The notes under the pieces: generated by a model | Seen by the model: the letters and a program-made list of their open reading frames with translations, nothing else | Databases searched by the model: none | What the model was told of the DNA's origin: nothing | From: Branchinecta lynchi | Taxonomy: Eukaryota; Arthropoda; Branchiopoda; Anostraca; Branchinectidae | DNA length: 64,000 nt | Assembly: GCA_023053575.1 (NCBI GenBank) | Contig: JAKZAP010000054.1 | Coordinates: forward strand, 1-64,000 | Direction of reading: 5' to 3' | Program-made: the position numbers and the translations under genes | Part shown: in pieces, positions 11,050 through 23,607 of the stretch | Position numbering within the stretch: the stretch's first letter is position 1 | How the letters are laid out: the number at the start of each line of letters is the position of its first letter

Positions 11050-12000
11050 AAAATATTTTGAAACAGCTAATGTGATAGTCGATTATGGGGTAAGAAGACA
11101 TGCTGAACACGATGGTGACAACCATTTTGTCATCGGACAAGTAGTTCGCCCGGAATCCGGCCAAAACCGGAAAGTTTGTTGAAAGTAAAAGTTTTATTTG
11201 AAGTTGATTAGATGTTCGATTTAGGGGTAGAAAGACATGCTGAAGACGATGGTAAAAATTATTTTCTCGACGGACAAGTATTTCGCCCGGAATCCGGCCC
11301 AAACCGGAAAGTTTGTTGAAAGTAAAAGTTTTATTTGAAATTGATTAGATGTTCGATTTAGGGGTAGGAAGACATGCTGAAGACGATGGTAAAATTATTT
11401 TCTCGACGGACAAGTATTTCGCCCGGAATCCGGCCCAAACCGGAAAGTTTGTTGAAAGTAAAAGTTTTATTTGAAATTGATTAGATGTTCGATTTAGGGG
11501 TAGGAAGACATGCTGAAGACGATGGTAAAATTATTTTCTCGACGGACAAGTATTTCGCCCGGAATCCGGCCCAAACCGGAAAGTTTGTTGAAAGTAAAAG
11601 TTTTATTTGAAGTTGATTAAATGTTCGATTTAGAGGTTGGGAGACATGCTGAAGACGATGGTGAAAACTATTTTCTCGACGGACACTTCGACCGGAATCC
11701 GGCCCAAACCGGAAAGTTTGTCAAAATTAAAAGTTTTATTTGGAGTTGATTAGATGTTCGATTTAGGGCAAGAAGACATGCTGAACACTTATGTGAAAAC
11801 AAGTTTCTACTCGGACATGTAGTTCGTCCGGAATCCGGCCAAAACCGGAAAACTGTTGGAAGTCAAAGTTTTATTTCTAGCTGATTAGATAAGCGATTTA
11901 GGGGTAAGAAGAGATGCTGAGTCCCTGTGTGACAATCGTATTTTACCCGGACATATAGTTCGACCGGAATCCGGCTGGAATCGGAAAATTTGTTATAAGC
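11050..12000 (+). repeat. Tandem repeat, unit about 136 bp
   Basis: About seven units. The middle four (11,215-11,757) are nearly identical and the outer ones are diverged. Each unit has AGACATGCTGAAGACGATGG, a CGGAATCCGGCC palindromic word and AAAGTTTTATTTGAA. A second array of the same unit lies at 58,760-59,800. The stretch to 12,340 continues as diverged related sequence. Confidence 0.85.
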
Positions 12001-12439
12001 TAAATTTCTATTTGAAGTTGATTAGATGTTCATTACTGGGGAAAGAAGATACCCTGATTTCGTCTTTGAGCTTTCTTTTTTCGCCGGAAAAGTAGTTCTG
12101 GAGTTCGGCCGGAACCGGGAAATTGGCAAAAGTGGCAGGAAGTTTTCGTCAAAACAGATATGACTTATAGAGGTAAACACACATGCTGAATCCAAATCTG
12201 AACTTGGTTTTCTCAGGTGATTAGCTATTTGGCCTTAATCTGTTTCTGAATTTTAATTGTAAAAATGTTCAAGGAGTCTGGCGAAGACTGGATCTGGCTA
12301 AGACAAGACCCAGTTGTCTGGATCAGATATTGAATTTTTGGGATCCCATCGAAACCTTTGGTCTTGTTTCCCATGTCATTTTCTCTAAGTCAGTGAAAAT
12401 CCCGGCATCCTAGCTCTCATCAAAACTATTCCATGACTT

Positions 12440-12830
12440 CTATATTCCATGTCGACACTACCGGAACATAATCTCCAATTATATAGTTTCCGGTATCAAC
12501 ACCGGCTCCCTAGCTTCTGAGTACATAATTCCCTGAGACTACCAGACGAGAAGGTGGTACGATGAGTTTTCCGTGAGCCATTTCTATTACTACCGGAACG
12601 GGAGCCAGCACATACAAGTTTCCATTAGTCAATGACGTCAGATCCCGGAATCGTAGCATCATATGGTTTGATTTTTGAGGGGGGGGGGCGTCCGGTTTGT
12701 GACGACGGACTCAACAATGTGCCGACAAAACACGCCGTTGCCCTCTTCGCGGCAATGGCGTATTTTTACCGCCAGCACAGAATAGAACCGGGGTATAAAA
12801 CTAACTGTAATGTTTTTTTTTTCTTTGAAG
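12440..12830 (+). repeat. Type-B intron end before exon 13
   Basis: Ordinary second half of a type-B intron, almost identical to window positions 1-385 apart from the poly-G length (17 there, shorter here). It shows that the window starts inside a type-B-like intron. Confidence 0.7.
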
Positions 12831-12941
12831 AAACCCGAGAAGAGGAAATCAACCGAGGCAGGCGATGAGGCACCAGACAAGCGCGGAAAGGACCTACCCA
12901 AGCGAACCGCAGAGAAAGCTGCGAACTCCCCTGAAGCCAAG
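12831..12941 (+). CDS. AT-hook-like repeat exon 13
   Basis: KPEKRK with Pro2, DKRGKDLPKR, SPEAK; identical in peptide to exon 1 at 386. Followed by a 2.5-kb intron: a type-A start joined near 13,108 to the G-rich dispersed family. Confidence 0.5.
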
Positions 12942-13109
12942 GTAAGCTTTTCGATATCTCTGCAGCAACTGCAAGTTATCCTCTCTCCGGTTCACAGAAA
13001 TAAGGTCTTCCGAGTTATGCTTTGAGAAAGTTTGCTTTATGCAGCGTTTACAAGTACAGGAAAACTTGAACAGAATCCGATCTTGGTGACAGGATTTTGT
13101 TCACACGCA

Positions 13110-14960
13110 AATAGGAAATCGTCAATTCCCCATTCGACCATCTGGGGGGGGGGGAGTGGCGGGAGATTGAAGCCAAAATTTGAGGTATTTTTAGCTTGCG
13201 AACGGTTGATCGGATCTTGATGAAAGTTGATATTTAGGATGACCTCGTGTCTCAGACATTTCACTTTAAATCCGGGCGGGATCCATGGCACTGGGGGGAG
13301 TTGGAGGAGGGAACCGGAAATTTTGAGAAACGCTTAGAGTGGAGGGATCGGGATGAAGCTTGGTGGGAAAAACAAGCACAAGTCCTAGACACGTCATTGA
13401 CATAACCGGACCGGATCAGAGCACTGTGGGGGAGTTAGGGTGGGGGTCCGGATTTCTAGCGATCCCGCGAGTTCGGCATACTTCCTGATGTCCTAGGGCG
13501 ATGAAACTTGGCAGGTATGTCAGGAATCCAAACAGATTGACTTGAGAACAGCCGTTTCCCCGACCCGACCATCGTGGGGGGAGTGGGTGGATGGGGAGTC
13601 CGGAATCTAGGGGCGTGCATAACTTTTGAACGGGTGATCGGATTTGAATGAAACTTGTCTGGTGAGCTATCGCCTCGGACGTTCAGTGTCACGTCCGGGT
13701 CTGGTCCGATACCTGTGGGGATGGGGGGGGGGGTGGAAAACTTTAAAAGCAGAGGGATTGGGACGAAACTTAATGGATGGAACAAGCATTAGGCCTAGAT
13801 GAAATTGACGGAGCCAGATGATTTCTTGGCTCTGTGGGGGAAGTTGGAGGGGGTTTCCTGGAATTCCGGTAGTCGTGAGTTAGAATAGTTCCAGATGCAA
13901 AACGACTACGAAACTTTGCAGGCATATTAGCGACCCTTATTATCTTGACTTATGAACCTGACACAACGTATCCCCGGAAACTTCCGTTCCTAGATCCGAG
14001 CATTTTTTGGGGAGCAAGAGAAGAGAAATATAGAAATTGACTTCTATAAATTGCAAACGAGTGGTCTGATTCGAGTGAAACTTCATGGGTGATACGAATC
14101 GATGGCCTCGACATGTAAAACATGCGTTCGAACCATATGCGACCACGATTAGGGGAATTGGGGGTGGGGGGACTTTCGACATGCACAAAAACCAAACGGA
14201 TGGACCGAATGAGATGCAAATTCGACAGTGCCGAGTTTATGCGGCCTGTATTTGCTATTTGGCGTCCGGGCCAGAATCGGCCAAGGTAGGGGGGGGGGGG
14301 GGTACTGGAAACTTACAGATAGGCTATGCTCCAATTTCAGTAAAACTTGATGGACAGGAACAGGGAATTAAGAGATTGGTCCCGAACTGGCTCCGACAGT
14401 GTTGGTGGGAGGGGGGGGGGGGTACCGGATTTTTCCAAAAATGCTCAGATTCGAGTGAAACTTGATCGATGGTATAAAAGAAGATGCTTTAGGTGGTCGG
14501 TTTTTTCTTTATTCCGAAGCAGACTCGGCCACGGTAGGTGGAGATAGAGTGAATACCGGAAATCGTGTAGCACGTCTAGGGATCAAACAAATGGATTTAT
14601 TGGGATGAAAGTTTGAACAGTCATGTGCATTTGCTACAGACAATCGAGACGATGCCGAACTGCTCAGAAATGAGTGAAACTAAATATCCTATTTCTATTT
14701 CCGAACCGCATTTTCGGATGGCGGGTGAATTTTGTGACGTTCTCATCTACTTTCTTGTACAGCCTACTCGTACAAGTGCCATATGAGCTCGTAGCTCTTG
14801 TTTTTTCTAGCTGGGGTGTTTCTTACTACATATGCTTGCAAGTGCCGCACGAGCTTCCAGCTCTTGTTTATTTACTTTACTAAAGTGACATATTACCGCC
14901 TTTGATTTTGTACACAAACAAGGTTTGAAGCCTTAAATAAAGCTCGTTTGCGAGAGTAGA
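13110..14960 (+). repeat. G-rich dispersed family, second copy
   Basis: Copy of 2,641-4,490 at an offset of about 10,467 bp, with differences mostly in poly-G length. The 5' part present at 2,047-2,640 is missing here: the sequence jumps straight from type-A intron into the middle of the element, marking the left edge of the 6.9-kb duplication. No gene. Confidence 0.8.
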
Positions 14961-15441
14961 GTGGTACATGAAATTGCCTCAATGGTTTTGGTTAGAAATT
15001 ATTTTTTCAGTCAGTGAAAATCCCGGCATCCTAGCTCTCATCAAAACTATTCCATGACTTCTATATTCCATGTCGACACTACCGGAACACAATCTCCAGT
15101 TATATAGTTTCCGGTATCAACTACCGGCTCCCTAGCTTCTGAGTACATAATTCCAGACGAGAAGGTGGTACGATGAGTTTTCCGTGAGCCATTTCTATTA
15201 CTACCGGAAGGGGAGCCAGCACATACAAGTTTCCATTAGTCAATGACGTCACATCCCGGAATCGTAGCATCATATGGTTTGATTTTTGAGGGAGGGGGGC
15301 TTCCGGTTTGTGACGACGGACTCAACAATGTGCCGACAAAACACGCCGTTGCCCTCTTCGCGGCAATGGCGTATTTTTACCGCCAGCACAGAATAGAACC
15401 GGGGTATAAAACTAACTGTAATGTTTTTTTTTTCTTTGAAG

Positions 15442-15552
15442 AAAGCCGAGAAGAGGAAATCAACCGAGGCAGGCGATGAGGCACCAGACAAGCGCGGAAA
15501 GGACCTACCCAAGCGAACCGCAGAGAAAGCTGCGAACTCCCCTGAAGCCAAG
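15442..15552 (+). CDS. AT-hook-like repeat exon 14
   Basis: KAEKRK, DKRGKDLPKR, SPEAK; partner of the exon at 4975. Type-A intron follows. Confidence 0.5.
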
Positions 15553-15963
15553 GTAAGCTTTTCGATATCTCTGCAGCAACTGCAAGTTATCCTCTCTCCG
15601 GTTCACACAAATAAGGTCTTCCGAGTTATGCTTTGAGAAAGTTTGCTTTATGCAGCGTTTACAAGTACAGGAAAACTTGAACAGAATCCGATCTTGGTGA
15701 CAGGATTTTGTTCACACGCAGAGGGAAAAAATAAATTCTTCAAAACAGAATATCTGACAAAATCAAATTCACTTGTCAGGAATCGTAGCATCATATGGTT
15801 TGATTTTAGAGGGGGGGGGCGTCCGGTTTGTGACGAAACGGACTCAACAATGTGCCGACAAAACACGCCGTTGCCCTCTTCGCGGCAATGGCGTATTTTT
15901 ACCGCCAGCACAGAATAGAACCGGGGTATAAAACTAACTGTAATGTTTTTTTTTTCTTTGAAG

Positions 15964-16074
15964 AAAGCCGAGAAGATGAAATCAACCGAGGCAGGCGATG
16001 AGGCACCAGACAAGCGCGGAAAGGACCTACCCAAGCGAACCGCAGAGAAAGCTGCGAACTCCCCTGAAGCCAAG
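15964..16074 (+). CDS. AT-hook-like repeat exon 15
   Basis: KAEKMK, DKRGKDLPKR, SPEAK; partner of 5498 but with the normal T-tract. Type-A intron follows. Confidence 0.5.
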
Positions 16075-16484
16075 GTAAGCTTTTCGATATCTCTGCAGCA
16101 ACTGCAAGTTATCCTCTCTCCGGTTCACACAAATAAGGTCTTCCGAGTTATGCTTTGAGAAAGTTTGCTTTATGCAGCGTTTACAAGTACAGGAAAACTT
16201 GAACAGAATCCGATCTTGGTGACAGGATTTTGTTCACACGCAGAGGGAAAAAATAAATTCTTCAAACCAGAAAATCTGACAAAATCAAATTCACTTGTCA
16301 GGAATCGTAGCATCATATGGTTTGATTTTTGAGGGAGGGGGGCTTCCGGTTTGTGACGACGGACTCAACAATATGCCGACAAAACACGCCGTTGCCCTCT
16401 TCGCGGCAATGGCGTATTTTTACCGCCAGCACAGAATAGAATCGGGGTATAAAACTAACTGTAATGTTTTTTTTTTCTTTGAAG

Positions 16485-16595
16485 AAAGCCGAGAAGATGA
16501 AATCAACCGAGGCAGGCGATGAGGCACCAGACAAGCGCGGAAGGGACCTACCCAAGGGAACCGCAGAGAAAGCTGCGAACTCCCCTAAAGCCAAG
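16485..16595 (+). CDS. AT-hook-like repeat exon 16
   Basis: KAEKMK, DKRGRDLPKG, SPKAK; partner of 6019. Type-B intron of 497 bp, sharing the 8-bp deletion seen after 6129. Confidence 0.5.
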
Positions 16596-17092
16596 GTAAG
16601 CTTTTACCTTAGCTCCGGGTTCCGGTAGTTTGTTGTTTCCCATGTCATTTTCTCTATGTCAGTGAAAATCCCGGCATCCTAGCTCTCATCAAAACTACTT
16701 CTATATTCCATGTCGACACTACCGGAACACAATCTCCAATTATATAGTTTCCGGTATCAACTACCGGCTCCCTAGCTTCTGAGTACATAATTCCCTGAGA
16801 CTACCAGACGAGAAGGTGGTACGATGAGTTTTCCGTGAGCCATTTCTATTACTACCGGAACGGGAGCCAGGACATACAAGTTTCCATTAGTCAATGACGT
16901 CAGATCCAGGAATCGTAGCATCATATGGTTTGATTTTTGAGGGAGGGGGGCTTCCGGTTTGTGACGACGGACTCAACAATGTGCCGACAAAACACGCCGT
17001 TGCCCTCTTCGCGGCAATGGCGTATTTTTACCGCCAGCTCAGAATAGAACCGGGGTATAAAACTAACTGTAATGTTTTTTTTTTCTTTGAAG

Positions 17093-17203
17093 AAAGCCGA
17101 GAAGATGAAATCAACCGAGGCAGGCGATGAGGCACCAGACAAGCGCGGAAAGGACCTACCCAAGCGAACCGCAGAGAAAGCTGCGAACTCCCCTAAAGCC
17201 AAG
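17093..17203 (+). CDS. AT-hook-like repeat exon 17
   Basis: KAEKMK, DKRGKDLPKR, SPKAK; partner of 6627. Type-B intron follows. Confidence 0.5.
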
Positions 17204-17708
17204 GTAAGCTTTTACCTTAGCTCCGGGTTCCGGTAGTTTGTTTTTTCCCATGTCATTTTCTCTAAGTCAGTGAAAATCCCGGCATCCTAGCTCTCATCAA
17301 AACTATTCCATGACTTCTATATTCCATGTCGACACTACCGGAACACAATCTCCAATTATATAGTTTCCGGTATCAACTACCGGCTCCCTAGCTTCTGAGT
17401 ACATAATTCCCTGAGACTACCAGACGAGAAGGTGGTACGATGAGTTTTCCGTGAGCCATTTCTGTTACTACCGGAACGGGAGCCAGGACATACAAGTTTC
17501 CATTAGTCAATGACGTCAGATCCAGGAATCGTAGCATCATATGGTTTGATTTTTGAGGGAGGGGGGCTTCCGGTTTGTGACGACGGACTCAACAATGTGC
17601 CGACAAAACACGCCGTTGCCCTCTTCGCGGCAATGGCGTATTTTTACCGCCAGCACAGAATAGAACCGGGGTATAAAACTAACTGTAATGTTTTTTTTTT
17701 CTTTGAAG

Positions 17709-17819
17709 AAAGCCGAGAAGATGAAATCAACCGAGGCAGGCGATGAGGCACCAGACAAGCGCGGAAAGGACCTACCCAAGCGAACCGCAGAGAAAGCTGC
17801 GAACTCCCCTGAAGCCAAG
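17709..17819 (+). CDS. AT-hook-like repeat exon 18
   Basis: KAEKMK, DKRGKDLPKR, SPEAK; partner of 7243. Type-A intron follows. Confidence 0.5.
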
Positions 17820-18231
17820 GTAAGCTTTTCGATATCTCTGCAGCAACTGCAAGTTATCCTCTCTCCGGTTCACACAAATAAGGTCTTCCGAGTTATGCTT
17901 TGAGAAAGTTTGCTTTATGCAGCGTTTACAAGTACAGGAAAACTTGAACAGAATCCGATCTTGGTGACAGGATTTTGTTCACACGCAGAGGGAGAAAATA
18001 AATTCTTCAAACCAGAAAATCTGACAAAATCAAATTCACTTGTCAGGAATCGTAGCATCATATGGTTTGATTTTTGAGGGGGGGGGGGCGTCCGGTTTGT
18101 GACGAAACGGACTCAACAATGTGCCGACAAAACACGCCGTTGCCCTCTTCGCGGCAATGGCGTATATTTACCGCCAGCACAGAATAGAACCGGGGTATAA
18201 AACTAATTGTAATGTTTTTTTTTCTTTGAAG

Positions 18232-18342
18232 AAAGCCGAGAAGATGAAATCAACCGAGGCAGGCGATGAGGCACCAGACATGCGCGGAAGGGACCTACCC
18301 AAGGGAACCGCAGAGAAAGCTGCGAACTCCCCTAAAACCAAG
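18232..18342 (+). CDS. AT-hook-like repeat exon 19
   Basis: KAEKMK, DMRGRDLPKG, ends SPKTK (Ala36 to Thr, private). Partner of 7766 and shares its CTAAT branch-point word. Type-B intron follows. Confidence 0.5.
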
Positions 18343-18847
18343 GTAAGCTTTTACCTTAGCTCCGGGTTCCGGTAGTTTGTTGTTTCCCATGTCATTTTCT
18401 CTAAGTCAGTGAAAATCCCGGCATCCTAGCTCTCATCAAAACTATTCCATGACTTCTATATTCCATGTCGACACTACCGGAACACAATCTCCAATTATAT
18501 AGTTTCCGGTTTCAACTACCGGCTCCCTAGCTTCTGAGTACATAATTCCCTGAGACTACCAGACGAGAAGGTGGTACGATGAGTTTTCCGTGAGCCATTT
18601 CTATTACTACCGGAACGGGAGCCAGGACATACAAGTTTCCATTAGTCAATGACGTCAGATCCAGGAATCGTAGCATCATATGGTTTGATTTTTGAGGGAG
18701 GGGGGCTTCCGATTTGTGACGACGGACTCAACAATGTGCCGACAAAACACGCCGTTGCCCTCTTCGCGGCAATGGCGTATTTTTACCGCCAACACAGAAT
18801 AGAACCGGGGTATAAAACTAACTGTAATGTTTTTTTTTTCTTTGAAG

Positions 18848-18958
18848 AAAGCCGAGAAGAGGAAATCAACCGAGGCAGGCGATGAGGCACCAGACAAGCG
18901 CGGAAAGGACCTACCCAAGCGAACCGCAGAGAAAGCTGCGAACTCCCCTGAAGCCAAG
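18848..18958 (+). CDS. AT-hook-like repeat exon 20
   Basis: KAEKRK, DKRGKDLPKR, SPEAK; partner of 8382 but without its Glu13Lys change, so that change postdates the block duplication. Type-A intron follows. Confidence 0.5.
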
Positions 18959-19371
18959 GTAAGCTTTTCGATATCTCTGCAGCAACTGCAAGTTATCCTC
19001 TCTCCGGTTCACACAAATAAGGTCTTCCGAGTTATGCTTTGAGAAAGTTTGCTTTATGCAGCGTTTACAAGTACAGGAAAACTTGAACAGAATCCGATCT
19101 TGGTGACAGGATTTTGTTCACACTCAGAGGGAAAAAATAAATTCTTCAAACCAGAAAATCTGACAAAATCAAATTCACTTGTCAGGAATCGTAGCATCAT
19201 ATGGTTTGATTTTTGAGGGGGGGGGGGCGTCCGGTTTGTGACGAAACGGACTCAACAAGGTGCCGACAAAACACGCCGTTGCCCTCTTCGCGGCAATGGC
19301 GTATTTTTACCGCCAGCACAGAATAGAACCGGGGTATAAAACTAACTGTAATGTTTTTTTTTTCTTTGAAG

Positions 19372-19482
19372 AAAGCCGAGAAGATGAAATCAACCGAGGC
19401 AGGCGATGAGGCACCAGACAAGCGCGGAAAGGACCTACCCAAGCGAACCGCAGAGAAAGCTGCGAACTCCCCTAAAGCCAAG
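19372..19482 (+). CDS. AT-hook-like repeat exon 21
   Basis: KAEKMK, DKRGKDLPKR, SPKAK; partner of 8904. Type-B intron follows. Confidence 0.5.
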
Positions 19483-19987
19483 GTAAGCTTTTACCTTAGC
19501 TCCGGGTTCCGGTAGTTTGTTTTTTCCCATGTCATTTTCTCTAAGTCAGTGAAAATCCCGGCATCCTAGCTCTCATCAAAACTATTCCATGACTTCTATA
19601 TTCCATGTCGACACTACCGGAACACAATCTCCAATTATATAGTTTCCGGTATCAACTACCGGCTCCCTAGCTTCTGAGTACATAATTCCCTGAGACTACC
19701 AGACGAGAAGGTGGTACGATGAGTTTTCCGTGAGCCATTTCTGTTACTACCGGAACGGGAGCCAGGACATACAAGTTTCCATTAGTCAATGACGTCAGAT
19801 CCAGGAATCGTAGCATCATATGGTTTGATTTTTGAGGGAGGGGGGCTTCCGGTTTGTGACGACGGACTCAACAATGTCCCGACAAAACACGCCGTTGCCC
19901 TCTTCGCGGCAATGGCGTATTTTTACCGCCAGCACAGAATAGAACCGGGGTATAAAACTAACTGTAATGTTTTTTTTTTCTTTGAAG

Positions 19988-20098
19988 AAAGCCGAGAAGA
20001 TGAAATCAACCGAGGCAGGCGATGAGGCACCAGACAAGCGCGGAAAGGACCTACCCAAGCGAACCGCAGAGAAAGCTGCGAACTCCCCTGAAGCCAAG
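19988..20098 (+). CDS. AT-hook-like repeat exon 22
   Basis: KAEKMK, DKRGKDLPKR, SPEAK. At this position the first block has the other type (exon at 9519), so the right edge of the long duplication lies just upstream. Type-A intron follows. Confidence 0.5.
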
Positions 20099-20515
20099 GT
20101 AAGCTTTTCGATATCTCTGCAGCAACTGCAAGTTATCCTCTCTCCGGTTCACACAAATAAGGTCTTCCGAGTTATGCTTTGAGAAAGTTTGCTTTATGCA
20201 GCGTTTACAAGTACAGGAAAACTTGAACAGAATCCGATCTTGGTGACAGGATTTTGTTCACACGCAGAGGGAAAAAATAAATTCTTCAAACCAGAAAATC
20301 TGACAAAATCAAATTCACTTGTCAGGAATCGTAGCATCATATGGTTTGATTTTTGAGGGGGGGGGGGGGGGCGTCCGGTTTGTGACGAAACGGACTCAAC
20401 AATGTGCCGACAAAACACGCCGTTGCCCTCTTCGCGGCAATGGCGTATATTTACCGCCAGCACAGAATAGAACCGGGGTTATAAAACTAATTGTAATGTT
20501 TTTTTTTCTTTGAAG

Positions 20516-20626
20516 AAAGCCGAGAAGATGAAATCAACCGAGGCAGGCGATGAGGCACCAGACATGCGCGGAAGGGACCTACCCAAGGGAACCGCAGAGA
20601 AAGCTGCGAACTCCCCTAAAGCCAAG
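20516..20626 (+). CDS. AT-hook-like repeat exon 23
   Basis: KAEKMK, DMRGRDLPKG, SPKAK. Upstream reads ggttataaaac (one T inserted) and CTAAT instead of CTAAC. Type-B intron follows. Confidence 0.5.
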
Positions 20627-21131
20627 GTAAGCTTTTACCTTAGCTCCGGGTTCCGGTAGTTTGTTGTTTCCCATGTCATTTTCTCTAAGTCAGTGAAAAT
20701 CCCGGCATCCTAGCTCTCATCAAAACTATTCCATGACTTCTATATTCCATGTCGACACTACCGGAACACAATCTCCAATTATATAGTTTCCGGTTTCAAC
20801 TACCGGCTCCCTAGCTTCTGAGTACATAATTCCCTGAGACTACCAGACGAGAAGGTGGTACGATGAGTTTTCCGTGAGCCATTTCTATTACTACCGGAAC
20901 GGGAGCCAGGACATACAAGTTTCCATTAGTCAATGACGTCAGATCCAGGAATCGTAGCATCATATGGTTTGATTTTTGAGGGAGGGGGGCTTCCGGTTTG
21001 TGACGACGGACTCAACAATGTGCCGACAAAACACGCCGTTGCCCTCTTCGCGGCAATGGCGTATTTTTACCGCCAGCACAGAATAGAACCGGGGTATAAA
21101 ACTAACTGTAATGTTTTTTTTTTCTTTGAAG

Positions 21132-21242
21132 AAAGCCGAGAAGAGGAAATCAACCGAGGCAGGCGATGAGGCACCAGACAAGCGCGGAAAGGACCTACCC
21201 AAGCGAACCGCAGAGAAAGCTGCGAACTCCCCTAAAGCCAAG
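21132..21242 (+). CDS. AT-hook-like repeat exon 24
   Basis: KAEKRK and DKRGKDLPKR with a SPKAK end; the only core copy pairing Arg5 with Lys35, which suggests a recombinant of the two exon types. Type-B intron follows. Confidence 0.5.
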
Positions 21243-21747
21243 GTAAGCTTTTACCTTAGCTCCGGGTTCCGGTAGTTTGTTTTTTCCCATGTCATTTTCT
21301 CTAAGTCAGTGAAAATCCCGGCATCCTAGCTCTCATCAAAACTATGCCATGACTTCTATATTCCATGTCGACACTACCGGAACACAATCTCCAATTATAT
21401 AGTTTCCGGTATCAACTACCGGCTCCCTAGCTTCTGAGTACATAATTCCCTGAGACTACCAGACGAGAAGGTGGTACGATGAGTTTTCCGTGAGCCATTT
21501 CTGTTACTACCGGAACGGGAGCCAGGACATACAAGTTTCCATTAGTCAATGACGTCAGATCCAGGAATCGTAGCATCATATGGTTTGATTTTTGAGGGAG
21601 GGGGGCTTCCGGTTTGTGACGACGGACTCAACAATGTGCCGACAAAACACGCCATTGCCCTCTTCGCGGCACTGGCGTATTTTTACCGCCAGCACAGAAT
21701 AGAACCGGGGTATAAAACTAACTGTAATGTTTTTTTTTTCTTTGAAG

Positions 21748-21858
21748 AAAGCCGAGAAGATGAAATCAACCGAGGCAGGCGATGAGGCACCAGACAAGCG
21801 CGGAAAGGACCTACCCAAGCGAACCGCAGAGAAAGCTGCGAACTCCCCTGAAGCCAAG
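21748..21858 (+). CDS. AT-hook-like repeat exon 25
   Basis: KAEKMK, DKRGKDLPKR, SPEAK. Type-A intron follows. Confidence 0.5.
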
Positions 21859-22270
21859 GTAAGCTTTTCGATATCTCTGCAGCAACTGCAAGTTATCCTC
21901 TCTCCGGTTCACACAAATAAGGTCTTCCGAGTTATGCTTTGAGAAAGTTTGCTTTATGCAGCGTTTACAAGTACAGGAAAACTTGAACAGAATCCGACCT
22001 TGGTGACAGGATTTTGTTCACACGCAGAGGGAAAAAATAAATTCTTCAAACCAGAAAATCTGACAAAATCAAATTCACTTGTCAGGAATCGTAGCATCAT
22101 ATGGTTTGATTTTTGAGGGGGGGGGGGCGTCCGGTTTGTGACGAAACGGACTCAACAATCTGCCGACAAAACACGCCGTTGCCCTCTTCGCGGCAATGGC
22201 GTATATTTACCGCCAGCACAGAATAGAACCGGGGTATAAAACTAACTGTAATGTTTTTTTTTCTTTGAAG

Positions 22271-22381
22271 AAAGCCGAGAAGATGAAATCAACCGAGGCA
22301 GGCGATGAGGTACCAGACATGCGCGGAAGGGACCTACCCAAGGGAACCGCAGAGAAAGCTGCGAACTCCCCTAAAGCCAAG
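22271..22381 (+). CDS. AT-hook-like repeat exon 26
   Basis: KAEKMK, private Ala14 to Val (GDEVPD), DMRGRDLPKG, SPKAK. Type-B intron follows. Confidence 0.5.
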
Positions 22382-22886
22382 GTAAGCTTTTACCTTAGCT
22401 CCGGGTTCCGGTAGTTTGTTGTTTCCCATGTCATTTTCTCTAAGTCAGTGAAAATCCCGGCATCCTAGCTCTCATCAAAACTATTCCATGACTTCTATAT
22501 TCCATGTCGACACTACCGGAACACAATCTCCAATTATATAGTTTCCGGTATCAACTACCGGCTCCCTAGCTTCTGAGTACATAATTCCCTGAGACTACCA
22601 GACGAGAAGGTGGTACGATGAGTTTTCCGTGAGCCATTTCTATTACTACCGGAACGGGAGCCAGGACATACAAGTTTCCATTAGTCAATGACGTCAGATC
22701 CAGGAATCGTAGCATCATATGGTTTGATTTTTGAGGGAGGGGGGCTTCCGGTTTGTGACGACGGACTCAACAACGTGCCGACAAAACACGCCGTTGCCCT
22801 CTTCGCGGCAATGGCGTATTTTTACCGCCAGCACAGAATAGAACTTGGGTATAAAACTAACTGTAAAGTTTTTTTTTTCTTTGAAG

Positions 22887-22997
22887 AAAGCCGAGAAGAT
22901 GAAATCAACCGAGGCAGGCGATGAGGCACCAGACAAGCGCGGAAAGGACCTACCCAAGCGAACCGCAGAGAAAGCTGCGAACTCCCCTGAAGCCAAG
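22887..22997 (+). CDS. AT-hook-like repeat exon 27
   Basis: KAEKMK, DKRGKDLPKR, SPEAK. Upstream segment altered: acttgggtataaaac, and TGTAAAG in place of TGTAATG. Type-A intron follows. Confidence 0.5.
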
Positions 22998-23410
22998 GTA
23001 AGCTTTTCGATATCTCTGCAGCAACTGCAAGTTATCCTCTCTCCGGTTCACTCAAATAAGGTCTTCCGAGTTATGCTTTGAGAAAGTTTGCTTTATGCAG
23101 CGTTTACAAGTACAGGAAAACTTGAACAGAATCCGATCTTGGTGACAGGATTTGTTCACACGCAGAGGGAAAAAATAAATTCTTCAAACCAGAAAATCTG
23201 ACAAAATCAAATTCACTTGTCAGGAATCGTAGCATCATATGGTTTGATTTTTGAGGGGGGGGGGGGTGCGTCCGGTTTGTGACGACGGACTCAACAATGT
23301 GCCGACAAAACACGCCGTTGCCCTCTTCGCGGCAATGGCGTATTTTTACCGCCAGCACAGAATAGAACCGGGGTATAAAACTAACTGTAATGTTTTTTTT
23401 TTCTTTGAAG

Positions 23411-23521
23411 AAAGCCGAGAAGAGGAAATCAACCGAGGCAGGCGATGAGGCACCAGACAAGCGCGGAAAGGACCTACCCAAGCGAACCGCAGAGAAAGCT
23501 GCGAACTCCCCTGAAGCCAAG
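23411..23521 (+). CDS. AT-hook-like repeat exon 28 (last of cluster I)
   Basis: KAEKRK, DKRGKDLPKR, SPEAK with a normal donor. The next cassette on this strand is 23.6 kb away (47089), so if the locus is one gene this would be a very long intron full of mobile elements. Confidence 0.5.
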
Positions 23522-23607
23522 GTAAGCTTTTCGATATCTCTGCAGCAACTGCAAGTTATCCTCTCTCCGGTTCACACAGATAAGGTCTTCCGAGTTATGC
23601 TTTGAGA

